11,661 nt of DNA from SZUA-229 sp036567985 (GTDB lineage Bacteria; Pseudomonadota; Gammaproteobacteria; SZUA-229). Position 1 is the stretch's first letter; each line of letters starts with the position of its first letter. This document shows positions 5,411-11,661 of this stretch, piece by piece. Position numbers and translations under genes: made by a program. The stretch is taken from positions 1-11,661 of the forward strand of contig DATCTK010000028.1 of the NCBI GenBank assembly GCA_036567985.1, read 5' to 3'. The notes under the pieces are model-generated. The model did not search any database. It was not told the origin of the DNA and was given only the letters and a program-made list of their open reading frames with translations.

Positions 5411-8407
5411 CTAACTTTTTAGTTTAAGCACTTTATCCAGCGTCTGTATCAACAGATCCAGCCTGATGGGTTTGGTCAGGTAATCGGTAAACCCCGCTTT
5501 CATACCACGTTCAATATCCAGTGGCATAGCATCAGCGGACAGGGCCACCACCGGGATGTGTCGTGTCCTGTCATTTTCCCTGAGCCGACTCAGCACATTA
5601 AAGCCATTAATATCCGGCAGATTGATATCAAGTAAGATAGCATCCGGTTGATATTGCTGTGCCTGCTCAAGACCAGAGACACCGTTATTGGCGGTCAGCA
5701 GATACAGGTTGCTGTGATACTGAAACAAAGACTCAACCACCTTCAGATTGGCCGGGTTATCCTCGATATAGAGCACCACCTGTTTATCTTTTATCAGCGA
5801 CTCAACAGTATCACTGGCTGCTAACTCACTCGACCCTGACTGATTTGTATAGCTAGCCAACGGCATATCGCACCAGAAGGTCGAGCCTTCGCCCAGGACT
5901 GAACTGACGCCCAGGTTTCCGCCCATAAGTTGTGCCAGCTGCTGTGACAGCGCAAGCCCCACCCCGGTACCATCAACTCCTGTTTTTTCCGCACCCAGTC
6001 GTTCGAACGACTGAAACAATTTATCAATATTTTCTGCAGCGATACCAATACCCGTATCTATAAAACTAACCCGCAACATATACTCATCTACTGCCAGGCA
6101 CTCAATGCGAATTTCACCCCTATGTTTATTATACTTGGCAGCATTCGATAACAGGTTAACGAAAATCTGTAATAAGCGGGTTCTGTCCGCCAACATCAGC
6201 ACCGTTTGCTGGCACTCGAAATTAAGCGTTACCTCTCTTTCAGTTAGAACGGGTTGTATAATTTTTATCGCCTGCTGCAGCACACTCCTTGCGTCAACCG
6301 CCTCGATTGCCAGCGCCATATTACCTGCCTCGATACGTGACAGATCGAGCAATTCATCAATCAACACCAGCAAATGATTGGCTGCGGTAATGATCTCGTC
6401 GATGAAATCCATTTGTGATGAAGCCAGCTCCTGCATACGCAGGATCTGTGAAAAGCCGAGAATCGCATTCATCGGTGTACGCAGTTCATGGGACATACGT
6501 GACAGAAATTCGGACTTGGCATAGTTTGCCCGTTGCGCCTCATCCCGTGCAGCAATCAGCTCACGCTCGTTCTCGATACGGGCGCTGATGTCACGCACAA
6601 AGGCATAGAACATTTTTTCACCCGCCAGCTCGACCATATTGACACTAACTTCAACATCTTTTATCTCACCATCTTTACAACGGTGTTTAGTATCGAAAAT
6701 ATCGTGACCTGATTTCTCGATCTGTTCGATATGTTTAGCCACCTCCTCGGGGTTTTCCATAACCTCGAAATCGGGAATACTCATCGACAGTATTTCCTGT
6801 CGTGTATAGCCCAGCAAACGACAGAAGGCCGGGTTCACCACTCTTATTCGGCCATGATCATCAACCGCAAAATAACCTTCCAGGGTTGTATTGAGGATCA
6901 GCTCATTTCGCAATAGCTGGGTCTCCAGCTCCCTGGTACGATCCGCTATTTCACGATCCAGTGACTCATTAAGGTCTCTCAGTTTTCGTTCACTGACCTG
7001 CAGTGCTTCAACTGCATTAATATGTTCCGACACATTCAGCAGCGACAGCACCACACCCAGCACATTATTATCTGCATCTTTTACCGGAGACAGGGTCCAG
7101 TCCCAGTGACTAATGCCTCGCTCAGGATGGCATACATATTCAAATGGCTTTGATTTGCAGGTATAGGCTTCCCCGGTTTCTACCACACGGTAAAATAGCT
7201 TTTCATTTTCGGCATGTGGATAGAGATCAAAATGGTTCTTGCCAATAAAATACTCGGGGGTCCTGTAATCGGCCTGTGCATAGGCCTGATTAACCCGCAC
7301 GAAATTCATCTGCCGATCCATATAGGCAATCATCACCGGCACTGAATCCAGCACGGTATTAATAAGCTGATTTGACTCGGCCAGTAAGGCCGCATTCTGT
7401 TTCTGTTCAGTAATATCCTCGGATATGCCCAGCAGAAACTCTGCCTCACCATCCCTGTTCTTGAGAGCGATCTTTCGCGTATGCAGAATACGCCTACCCC
7501 GCCCTTTTACATCGACTTCCTCTTCTGCTATATCCAGAAAGCCGGTTTTATTCAATATTTCACGCTCACTACGCACAAAAGACTGAGCCTGCTCTTTGGG
7601 AAAAAAGTCAGCATCGGTTTTACCGATGACATGCTCACGCTTAACCCGCATAAATTCTTCACTGGCGCGATTGAACAGCACAAAACTCAGGTCGGATGCA
7701 CGTTTCATATAGATCATCGCGGGAATGTGCTCAATAATTGAGGCGAAGCGCTGCTCTTCCCGTTGTCGATTCAGACCCTGCCGTCTGCTATAAAACAGAA
7801 AAGCCGCGATAAAAACCGCCAGCATCAAACTATAAATTAACACCGCCCAGATGGCAGCTCGCAGAAAAGGCAACTGCATTTTTGCCAGAGGAATTTTAAA
7901 CACCAGCGCCAGCTGCAGGCTGTGTACAGGGGCGTAACCTGCCAGCACCTTTTTACCATGATAATCAAGCAGGGTATCACTGCCGGACTCGTTATGCTCC
8001 AGCACACGGTAGATAGCCTGTGCATAACGTCCATCATAATCCACCTCAGGCTGTTTGCCGCGTGCCTGTATGCTGTGGCTGATCAACTGTAGCTGCCCCT
8101 CCTGTAGATAGCCGATCACCAGCTCTACATCATCCACATCATACTGCATGGCAAACAGCCCCTGAATCATCTGCTGCATGGTCATTTCATAGGCAAGCTC
8201 AGCTTTGTCCTTGCCATACAGTTTACGGTCATGCTGGGCAACAGATTCCAGCAGGCTGGCAATGGTTTTGGCTGATTGTTGCAGATGTCGCAGCTCGCTC
8301 TGGTAAGCCGCGCTGTATAATAACCAGAGACTGCTGGAAAAGACCAGGGCGGATATCAGCACGATGCCGGCAATAACCGGCCAGATGACCTGCTTATAAA
8401 ACTGCAT
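5411..8407 (-). CDS. Hybrid sensor histidine kinase with three PAS domains and a receiver
   Basis: This is a 998-residue inner-membrane signalling protein. TM1 is about 10-33, a periplasmic sensor segment of ~150 residues follows, and TM2 is about 184-207. Three cytoplasmic PAS domains come next (about 219-335, 342-462, 500-612), with a likely coiled-coil at 462-500. The HisKA domain has SHELRTP with phospho-acceptor His640. The ATPase domain has the N-box NLLSNAAKYN (Asn755), DTGIGI (Asp784) and GTGVGLAL (813-820). The C-terminal receiver has Glu882-Asp883, phospho-acceptor Asp927, Ser957 and Lys979. All catalytic residues are present, so it should be active as kinase and internal phospho-relay. 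No Hpt domain, HAMP domain or DNA-binding output is present, and no regulator lies nearby, so the target is elsewhere. The ligand is unknown. The CBS-domain gene follows 76 bases downstream. Confidence 0.94.
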   Translation of the reverse strand: MQFYKQVIWPVIAGIVLISALVFSSSLWLLYSAAYQSELRHLQQSAKTIASLLESVAQHDRKLYGKDKAELAYEMTMQQMIQGLFAMQYDVDDVELVIGYLQEGQLQLISHSIQARGKQPEVDYDGRYAQAIYRVLEHNESGSDTLLDYHGKKVLAGYAPVHSLQLALVFKIPLAKMQLPFLRAAIWAVLIYSLMLAVFIAAFLFYSRRQGLNRQREEQRFASIIEHIPAMIYMKRASDLSFVLFNRASEEFMRVKREHVIGKTDADFFPKEQAQSFVRSEREILNKTGFLDIAEEEVDVKGRGRRILHTRKIALKNRDGEAEFLLGISEDITEQKQNAALLAESNQLINTVLDSVPVMIAYMDRQMNFVRVNQAYAQADYRTPEYFIGKNHFDLYPHAENEKLFYRVVETGEAYTCKSKPFEYVCHPERGISHWDWTLSPVKDADNNVLGVVLSLLNVSEHINAVEALQVSERKLRDLNESLDREIADRTRELETQLLRNELILNTTLEGYFAVDDHGRIRVVNPAFCRLLGYTRQEILSMSIPDFEVMENPEEVAKHIEQIEKSGHDIFDTKHRCKDGEIKDVEVSVNMVELAGEKMFYAFVRDISARIENERELIAARDEAQRANYAKSEFLSRMSHELRTPMNAILGFSQILRMQELASSQMDFIDEIITAANHLLVLIDELLDLSRIEAGNMALAIEAVDARSVLQQAIKIIQPVLTEREVTLNFECQQTVLMLADRTRLLQIFVNLLSNAAKYNKHRGEIRIECLAVDEYMLRVSFIDTGIGIAAENIDKLFQSFERLGAEKTGVDGTGVGLALSQQLAQLMGGNLGVSSVLGEGSTFWCDMPLASYTNQSGSSELAASDTVESLIKDKQVVLYIEDNPANLKVVESLFQYHSNLYLLTANNGVSGLEQAQQYQPDAILLDINLPDINGFNVLSRLRENDRTRHIPVVALSADAMPLDIERGMKAGFTDYLTKPIRLDLLIQTLDKVLKLKS

Positions 8408-8443
8408 ATGTCTTCTTCAATTTTGCTATCCTTAATTTTATTG

Positions 8444-8449
8444 AGTATA
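8444..8449 (-). promoter_or_regulatory. Candidate -10 box for the histidine kinase gene
   Basis: Read on the minus strand, TATACT lies about 37 bases before the kinase ATG. The matching -35 is poor (TTCAAG with a 16-base spacer), so this is only a candidate sigma-70 promoter. Confidence 0.3.
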
Positions 8450-8567
8450 GAAGCATTTAGCCTGCCTTGAAGCAATAACTGCAATATTAGTATTAAGGGA
8501 AAAGCTGAATTTGTTCCTGCAATACTTATCACTACGTTTAGTATCACTATTTATTTTTCTTAGGTCT

Positions 8568-8573
8568 TATAAT
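8568..8573 (+). promoter_or_regulatory. Candidate -10 box for bcp
   Basis: A perfect TATAAT at 8568-8573 lies about 70 bases before the bcp start, in the 236-base gap between divergent kinase and bcp genes. No good -35 hexamer lies 16-18 bases upstream, which would suit an activator-dependent promoter. The region has no visible coding sequence. Confidence 0.4.
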
Positions 8574-8643
8574 CTGAGTGACAGCTTAATTAGCACAGTA
8601 AAAACAGAGCATACACAGCTCAAACATACAACGGAGATCAGTC

Positions 8644-9108
8644 ATGTTACAGACCAACTGCCCCGCGCCAGATTTCAATAGTGTCAACCAGCATAACCAG
8701 CCGATTAAGCTCAGCGACTTCGCCGGGCATAAAAATATCGTGCTCTATTTCTACCCCAAAGATGACACCCCGGGGTGCACCATTGAAGCCAATCAGTTCA
8801 GCGCACTGGCGGAACAGTTTAATGCCCATGATACGGTGATCTTCGGTGTCAGCAAGGACTCCTGCGAGAGCCACCAGGCGTTTATCGACAAGTTCGATCT
8901 GAAAGTTAATTTGCTGGCGGACACTGACGGAAAATTGTGCGAGCTGTATGGCGTGTGGCAGGAAAAGGAGAAGAATGGCGAGAAAAAAATGGGCATAGTT
9001 CGCTCCACCTTTATTATCGACAAAAATGGCTTACTGGTGGATGTGGAATATGGCGTTAATCCGGAAGGACATGCGCAGAGTGTGCTGCAGAAGATCAAAA
9101 CACTGTAA
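8644..9108 (+). CDS. bcp: Bcp/PrxQ-type thiol peroxidase
   Basis: This 154-residue cytosolic peroxiredoxin reduces H2O2 and organic hydroperoxides. The active site reads YFYPKDDTPGCT, with peroxidatic Cys45. FGVSKDS (67-73) and a conserved RSTFIIDKNG segment (120-129) complete the thioredoxin-like fold. In E. coli Bcp the resolving cysteine is Cys50; here residue 50 is Asn (GCTIEAN). Cys99, also found in E. coli Bcp, is present, and there are further cysteines at 6 and 74. It may therefore work as a 1-Cys enzyme or use another cysteine to resolve. A CGGAGA ribosome binding site precedes the ATG by 7 bases. The gene is monocistronic: the kinase gene is divergent and a strong terminator follows. 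Confidence 0.94.
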   Translation: MLQTNCPAPDFNSVNQHNQPIKLSDFAGHKNIVLYFYPKDDTPGCTIEANQFSALAEQFNAHDTVIFGVSKDSCESHQAFIDKFDLKVNLLADTDGKLCELYGVWQEKEKNGEKKMGIVRSTFIIDKNGLLVDVEYGVNPEGHAQSVLQKIKTL

Positions 9109-9172
9109 AACACCCATGCATTATTTTCAGACGGATTTCAGATGTGCCAGCAGACAGTGTTAAACAGTCAGT

Positions 9173-9206
9173 AATAAAAAAGCAGCCAGATGGCTGCTTT
9201 TTTATT
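9173..9206. terminator. Bidirectional intrinsic terminator between bcp and the CTERM gene
   Basis: AATAAAAAAGCAGCC (9173-9187) and its exact complement at 9192-9206 form a perfect 15-bp stem with an AGAT loop. The core is GCAGCC/GGCTGC. An A-run on one side and a T-run on the other allow termination in both directions, which suits the convergent genes on either side. Confidence 0.92.
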
Positions 9207-9228
9207 GAATAATGATCAGATTATTTTA

Positions 9229-9870
9229 TCAGACTGATAAGTTATCGGCTTTTTGCTGACGTCTGGCGACAGTCACCAGGCCGATAAGACCGGAAGCAAA
9301 TAACCACACGGCTGCAGGTACGGGGACTTCAGAGGTCGACACTTCATAGTATACGGTACCGTTCCAGCCACGGGGTGAATAGGTCGTACCAAACGCATAC
9401 TCAATACCGATACCTTCCAGTAACTGCAGATCGCTGTTTGCGGCCCACAGATTACCCACAGCGCTACCATTAGAGTAGTACATAACGCCTGTATCCAGGT
9501 TGCTGGTCAGGGTGATATACAGGCCGGTAGAGGAATTGGCAGATAGCCAGAAATCATCAAAATCCGCGTATGTGGCAACACCTGAGCCAGTAGAACTAAC
9601 GGTCGTGGTGGATAACAGGGACCAGTTAGTCGCTGTGTTTTCACTGCCCTGCCAGGTACCATCAATGCTGTACAAAGCCAGGTCATACGTACCGTAGCTC
9701 AGATTGACATCGAAACCAGTGACATACAGATCGTTGTCTGCCACCAGCACATCAAACATATTGCCTTCCTGTCCGAGACAGCAATCATAGGTAGTGGTAA
9801 TGGAGGCTGCGGTCACCGTGTGCAGCGGGGCAATTGAGAAAGCCAGCAGTAAACAGAGTCGTTTTATCAT
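9229..9870 (-). CDS. VPxPA-CTERM (PEP-CTERM-like) exported protein
   Basis: This 213-residue secreted protein has a signal peptide (Lys3-Arg4, hydrophobic 5-20, likely cleavage near Ala21/Ala22) and a beta-rich, Ser/Thr/Gly-rich body. Its C-terminal sorting signal comprises VPVPAAVWLF (182-191), a hydrophobic segment to about residue 201, and the basic ARRQQK. This matches the VPLPA-CTERM variant of the PEP-CTERM system, in which an exosortase removes the C-terminal segment and the protein goes to the cell surface or matrix, usually in exopolysaccharide producers. The body (GNMFDVLVADNDLYVTGFDVNL, then YDLALYS) looks like a beta-sandwich seen in other CTERM proteins, but I cannot assign a function. 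Cys30-Cys31 are adjacent, and nine residues follow the Arg pair. No exosortase gene is in the window. A sigma-54 promoter lies upstream, and an AAGGA ribosome binding site sits about 10 bases before the ATG. Confidence 0.88.
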   Translation of the reverse strand: MIKRLCLLLAFSIAPLHTVTAASITTTYDCCLGQEGNMFDVLVADNDLYVTGFDVNLSYGTYDLALYSIDGTWQGSENTATNWSLLSTTTVSSTGSGVATYADFDDFWLSANSSTGLYITLTSNLDTGVMYYSNGSAVGNLWAANSDLQLLEGIGIEYAFGTTYSPRGWNGTVYYEVSTSEVPVPAAVWLFASGLIGLVTVARRQQKADNLSV

Positions 9871-9913
9871 TATTCAGGTGTCCTTACATTTTATCATCTG
9901 GTCTGGCATATAC

Positions 9914-9929
9914 AGCAAAGCCTGTGCCA
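9914..9929 (-). promoter_or_regulatory. Sigma-54 (-24/-12) promoter of the CTERM gene
   Basis: Read on the minus strand the sequence is TGGCACAGGCTTTGCT. It matches the sigma-54 consensus TGGCACG-N4-TTGCW at every position except the G after TGGCAC. The GG-to-GC spacing is right, and a pyrimidine precedes the TGG. The predicted transcript would start near 9903, giving a leader of about 33 bases before the ATG at 9870. Such a promoter needs an enhancer-binding activator, consistent with the PrsK/PrsR two-component pair often linked to PEP-CTERM systems. Confidence 0.8.
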
Positions 9930-10097
9930 GTATTTTTAACATTTAAAATCAATAAGTTAGAAACGCAGCCAGTAAAAACTGTCATTAATACCGACAAATT
10001 CCACGGTCACTGCATCACAACTGTTATATGGCGCTACAGTATAAAGCCATGATGGCTTATCGCAATCGCCTGTTCGGGTGAATGAGTGCGGCGGCAA

Positions 10098-11528
10098 CTA
10101 CCACTGGCTCGCTTTTACCGCCTCGCCTTCCACCGTGTCTTTCGGATTGAACCAGTCCAGTTTCTCTTTAAGTGACACCACTTCACCCACGATAATCAGG
10201 GTGGGCGGTTCAAATTTGTGGTTTTTCACCGTGTCTTCCAGGGTATCCAGGGTGGCGATAATGGTTTTCTGGTCCGGGCGTGTGCCCTTCTGTACCAGCG
10301 CCACCGGGGTTGACGGTGGCATGCCGTGGGCAATCATTTCCCTGCACAGGGTGGGCGCGCCGTGCAGCCCCATATAGAACACCACGGTCTGGTTTGGTTG
10401 CGCCAGTGCCGGCCAGTTAAGATCCACCGTACCGTCTTTCAGGTGGCCGGTGACGAACACGCAGGCCTGTGAATAATCACGGTGAGTCAGTGGAATACCC
10501 GCATAGGCGGCACAGCCAGCAGCCGCGGTAATTCCCGGCACCACCTGGAATGGAATGCCTTCCTGTGCCAGCAACTCGATTTCCTCACCGCCACGGCCAA
10601 AGATAAAGGGGTCGCCGCCCTTGAGGCGCAATACCCGCTTGCCCTCTTTTGCCAGCCGCACCAGCAGCTCGTTGATATTTTCCTGCTGCATGGTGTGCTG
10701 GTCACGTTTCTTGCCCACGTAAATCAGTTCCGCATCACTGCGTACCATGGCGCGAATCGCCGGTGACACCAGGCGGTCATACACCATCACATCACAGCTT
10801 TGCATCAGGCGCAGTGCGCGGAAGGTGAGCAGGTCAGGGTCACCGGGACCCGCACCCACCAGGTACACTTCACCCTTGAAATCCGGTTCCGGTTTCGCTT
10901 CGTCAATCGCCTGCTGCAGGGCTTTTGCGGCTTCTTCGTCATGGCCACTGAACACCCGGTCGGCAATGGTGCTGTTGAGCACATTTTCCCAGAAGGTGCG
11001 GCGCTGGTTTACATTGTCGAAGCGCGCCTTGACCTTCTCGCGGAAATTTGACACCAGCGCACCCAGCCGGCCATAAGCCGCCGGTATACAGCCTTCCAGC
11101 TTGGTGCGAATCATCCGCGCCAGCACCGGTGAAGCACCGCCGGTGGAGACCGCAATCTGCACCGGGGAACGGTCGATAATCGAGGGGGTGATAAAACTAC
11201 AATGGGCCGGATCGTCGGCAATGTTCACCGCAATGCCACGGGCTTCAGCCAGCTCATACACCTGCTGGTTCACTTCACGCACATCGGTGGTGGCAAAGAT
11301 CAGTAACGGGCGCGGCTCAAGATCCGACTCGGCAAACACCCGCGCCACGTGGGTAAAGGACTGCTTGCTCAGCATCTCGTCGAGCTCCCGTCCCAGCTGC
11401 GGTGATACCACCGTGACCTGGGCCTGGGCCTTTAATAACAGGGCAACCTTACGCGCGGCAACTTCACCGCCGCCGACAACCAGACAGTGTTTCTGCTTAA
11501 TATCGAAAAATAGGGGTAAAAAATCCAC
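10098..11528 (-). CDS. cysG: Siroheme synthase (precorrin-2 dehydrogenase/ferrochelatase and uroporphyrinogen III methyltransferase)
   Basis: This 476-residue trifunctional cytosolic enzyme makes siroheme, the cofactor of sulfite and nitrite reductases, from uroporphyrinogen III. The N-terminal CysG-B half (about 1-210) has the NAD-binding VVGGGEVAARK (17-27). Asp105 matches the catalytic E. coli Asp104, and STGGASPV begins at Ser128, the residue phosphorylated in the Salmonella enzyme. The C-terminal SUMT half (about 216-460) has VGAGPGDPDLLT (224-235), LKGGDPFIFGRGGEE (302-316), PGITAAAGCAAYAGIPLTHRD (331-351) and YMGL with Met386. Length and order match the full fused enzyme. The start is GTG at 11528-11526, backed by GAGGA 6 bases upstream. 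The gene appears to stand alone. A small 7-bp hairpin (10044-10058) lies about 40 bases past the stop but lacks a good T-tract. Confidence 0.96.
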   Translation of the reverse strand: MDFLPLFFDIKQKHCLVVGGGEVAARKVALLLKAQAQVTVVSPQLGRELDEMLSKQSFTHVARVFAESDLEPRPLLIFATTDVREVNQQVYELAEARGIAVNIADDPAHCSFITPSIIDRSPVQIAVSTGGASPVLARMIRTKLEGCIPAAYGRLGALVSNFREKVKARFDNVNQRRTFWENVLNSTIADRVFSGHDEEAAKALQQAIDEAKPEPDFKGEVYLVGAGPGDPDLLTFRALRLMQSCDVMVYDRLVSPAIRAMVRSDAELIYVGKKRDQHTMQQENINELLVRLAKEGKRVLRLKGGDPFIFGRGGEEIELLAQEGIPFQVVPGITAAAGCAAYAGIPLTHRDYSQACVFVTGHLKDGTVDLNWPALAQPNQTVVFYMGLHGAPTLCREMIAHGMPPSTPVALVQKGTRPDQKTIIATLDTLEDTVKNHKFEPPTLIIVGEVVSLKEKLDWFNPKDTVEGEAVKASQW

Positions 11529-11534
11529 GCGAAG

Positions 11535-11539
11535 TCCTC
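11535..11539 (-). promoter_or_regulatory. Ribosome binding site supporting the GTG start of cysG
   Basis: Read on the minus strand, GAGGA lies 6 bases before GTG 11528-11526. The resulting N-terminus MDFLPLFFDIKQKHCLVVGGG matches the family, so the non-ATG start is well supported. Confidence 0.8.
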
Positions 11540-11561
11540 AGTTGAGAGTTAACCGATAATC

Positions 11562-11660
11562 TTATTGATTAACATAGATGGGGTCTATATCCCATAAGCA
11601 GGGTGCCTCTGAATAATGATGACATATCTCTGGCTTACAGGTGTGTTCGCAATCAAGGCA
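11562..11660 (-). other. Open frame from the right edge, possible Cys-rich C-terminus
   Basis: On the minus strand an uninterrupted frame enters from the right edge and ends at TAA 11564-11562, 33 bases before the cysG start. It encodes 32 residues with five Cys and three His (CLDCEHTCKPEICHH at its beginning). A stop-free run of this length is not rare by chance, so it may be ordinary upstream DNA. The hairpin ATGGGG/TCCCAT at 11578-11595 lies within it. Confidence 0.2.
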
Positions 11661-11661
11661 G

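Noticed and set aside
11101..11559. 152-residue plus-strand open frame opposite the cysG start
   Set aside because: It is antisense to the conserved CysG NAD-binding half and has low-complexity Ser/Thr/Arg composition.

Overview
The window looks like a chromosomal segment from a free-living, respiring gammaproteobacterium of moderate GC. A chemolithoautotrophic sulfur oxidizer or a methanotroph/methylotroph is the best guess. The main clue is a pyrophosphate-dependent phosphofructokinase gene (pfp) directly followed by a K+-independent proton-pumping pyrophosphatase gene (hppA), a pairing known from those groups. Cytochrome c maturation (ccmA), siroheme synthesis (cysG) and a VPxPA/PEP-CTERM exported protein fit the same picture. 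The lineage is an inference from gene content; there is no rRNA or other decisive marker.

Layout. Positions 1-185 hold the start of ccmA on the minus strand, running off the left edge; the first 41 bases are a fold-back inverted repeat that may be an assembly artefact. A 363-base gap separates it from the divergent pfp (549-1805, +), which is followed by a 336-base gap rich in hairpins and then hppA (2142-4160, +). A strong intrinsic terminator (4274-4305) ends that unit. A small YfcE-type metallophosphoesterase follows (4336-4896, +). It converges on a minus-strand pair: a two-CBS-domain protein (4906-5334) and a 998-residue hybrid sensor histidine kinase with three PAS domains (5411-8407). 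Divergent from the kinase is a Bcp/PrxQ peroxiredoxin (8644-9108, +), ending at a perfect bidirectional terminator (9173-9206) shared with a convergent VPxPA-CTERM secreted protein (9229-9870, -). Upstream of the latter is a near-perfect sigma-54 promoter (9914-9929). The trifunctional siroheme synthase cysG (10098-11528, -) starts with GTG behind a clear ribosome binding site. The last 133 bases hold no certain gene.

How the genes work together. Pfp interconverts fructose 6-phosphate and fructose 1,6-bisphosphate using PPi/Pi instead of ATP. HppA hydrolyses PPi and pumps protons, or makes PPi from the proton gradient. Side by side they form an energy-saving PPi module that can serve glycolysis, gluconeogenesis or a modified Calvin cycle. 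The remaining genes are independent housekeeping, signalling, oxidative defence and cell-surface functions. The least expected signals are regulatory: the structured pfp-hppA spacer and the sigma-54 element before the CTERM gene. I saw no CRISPR array, tRNA, rRNA, insertion sequence, phage gene or defence system.
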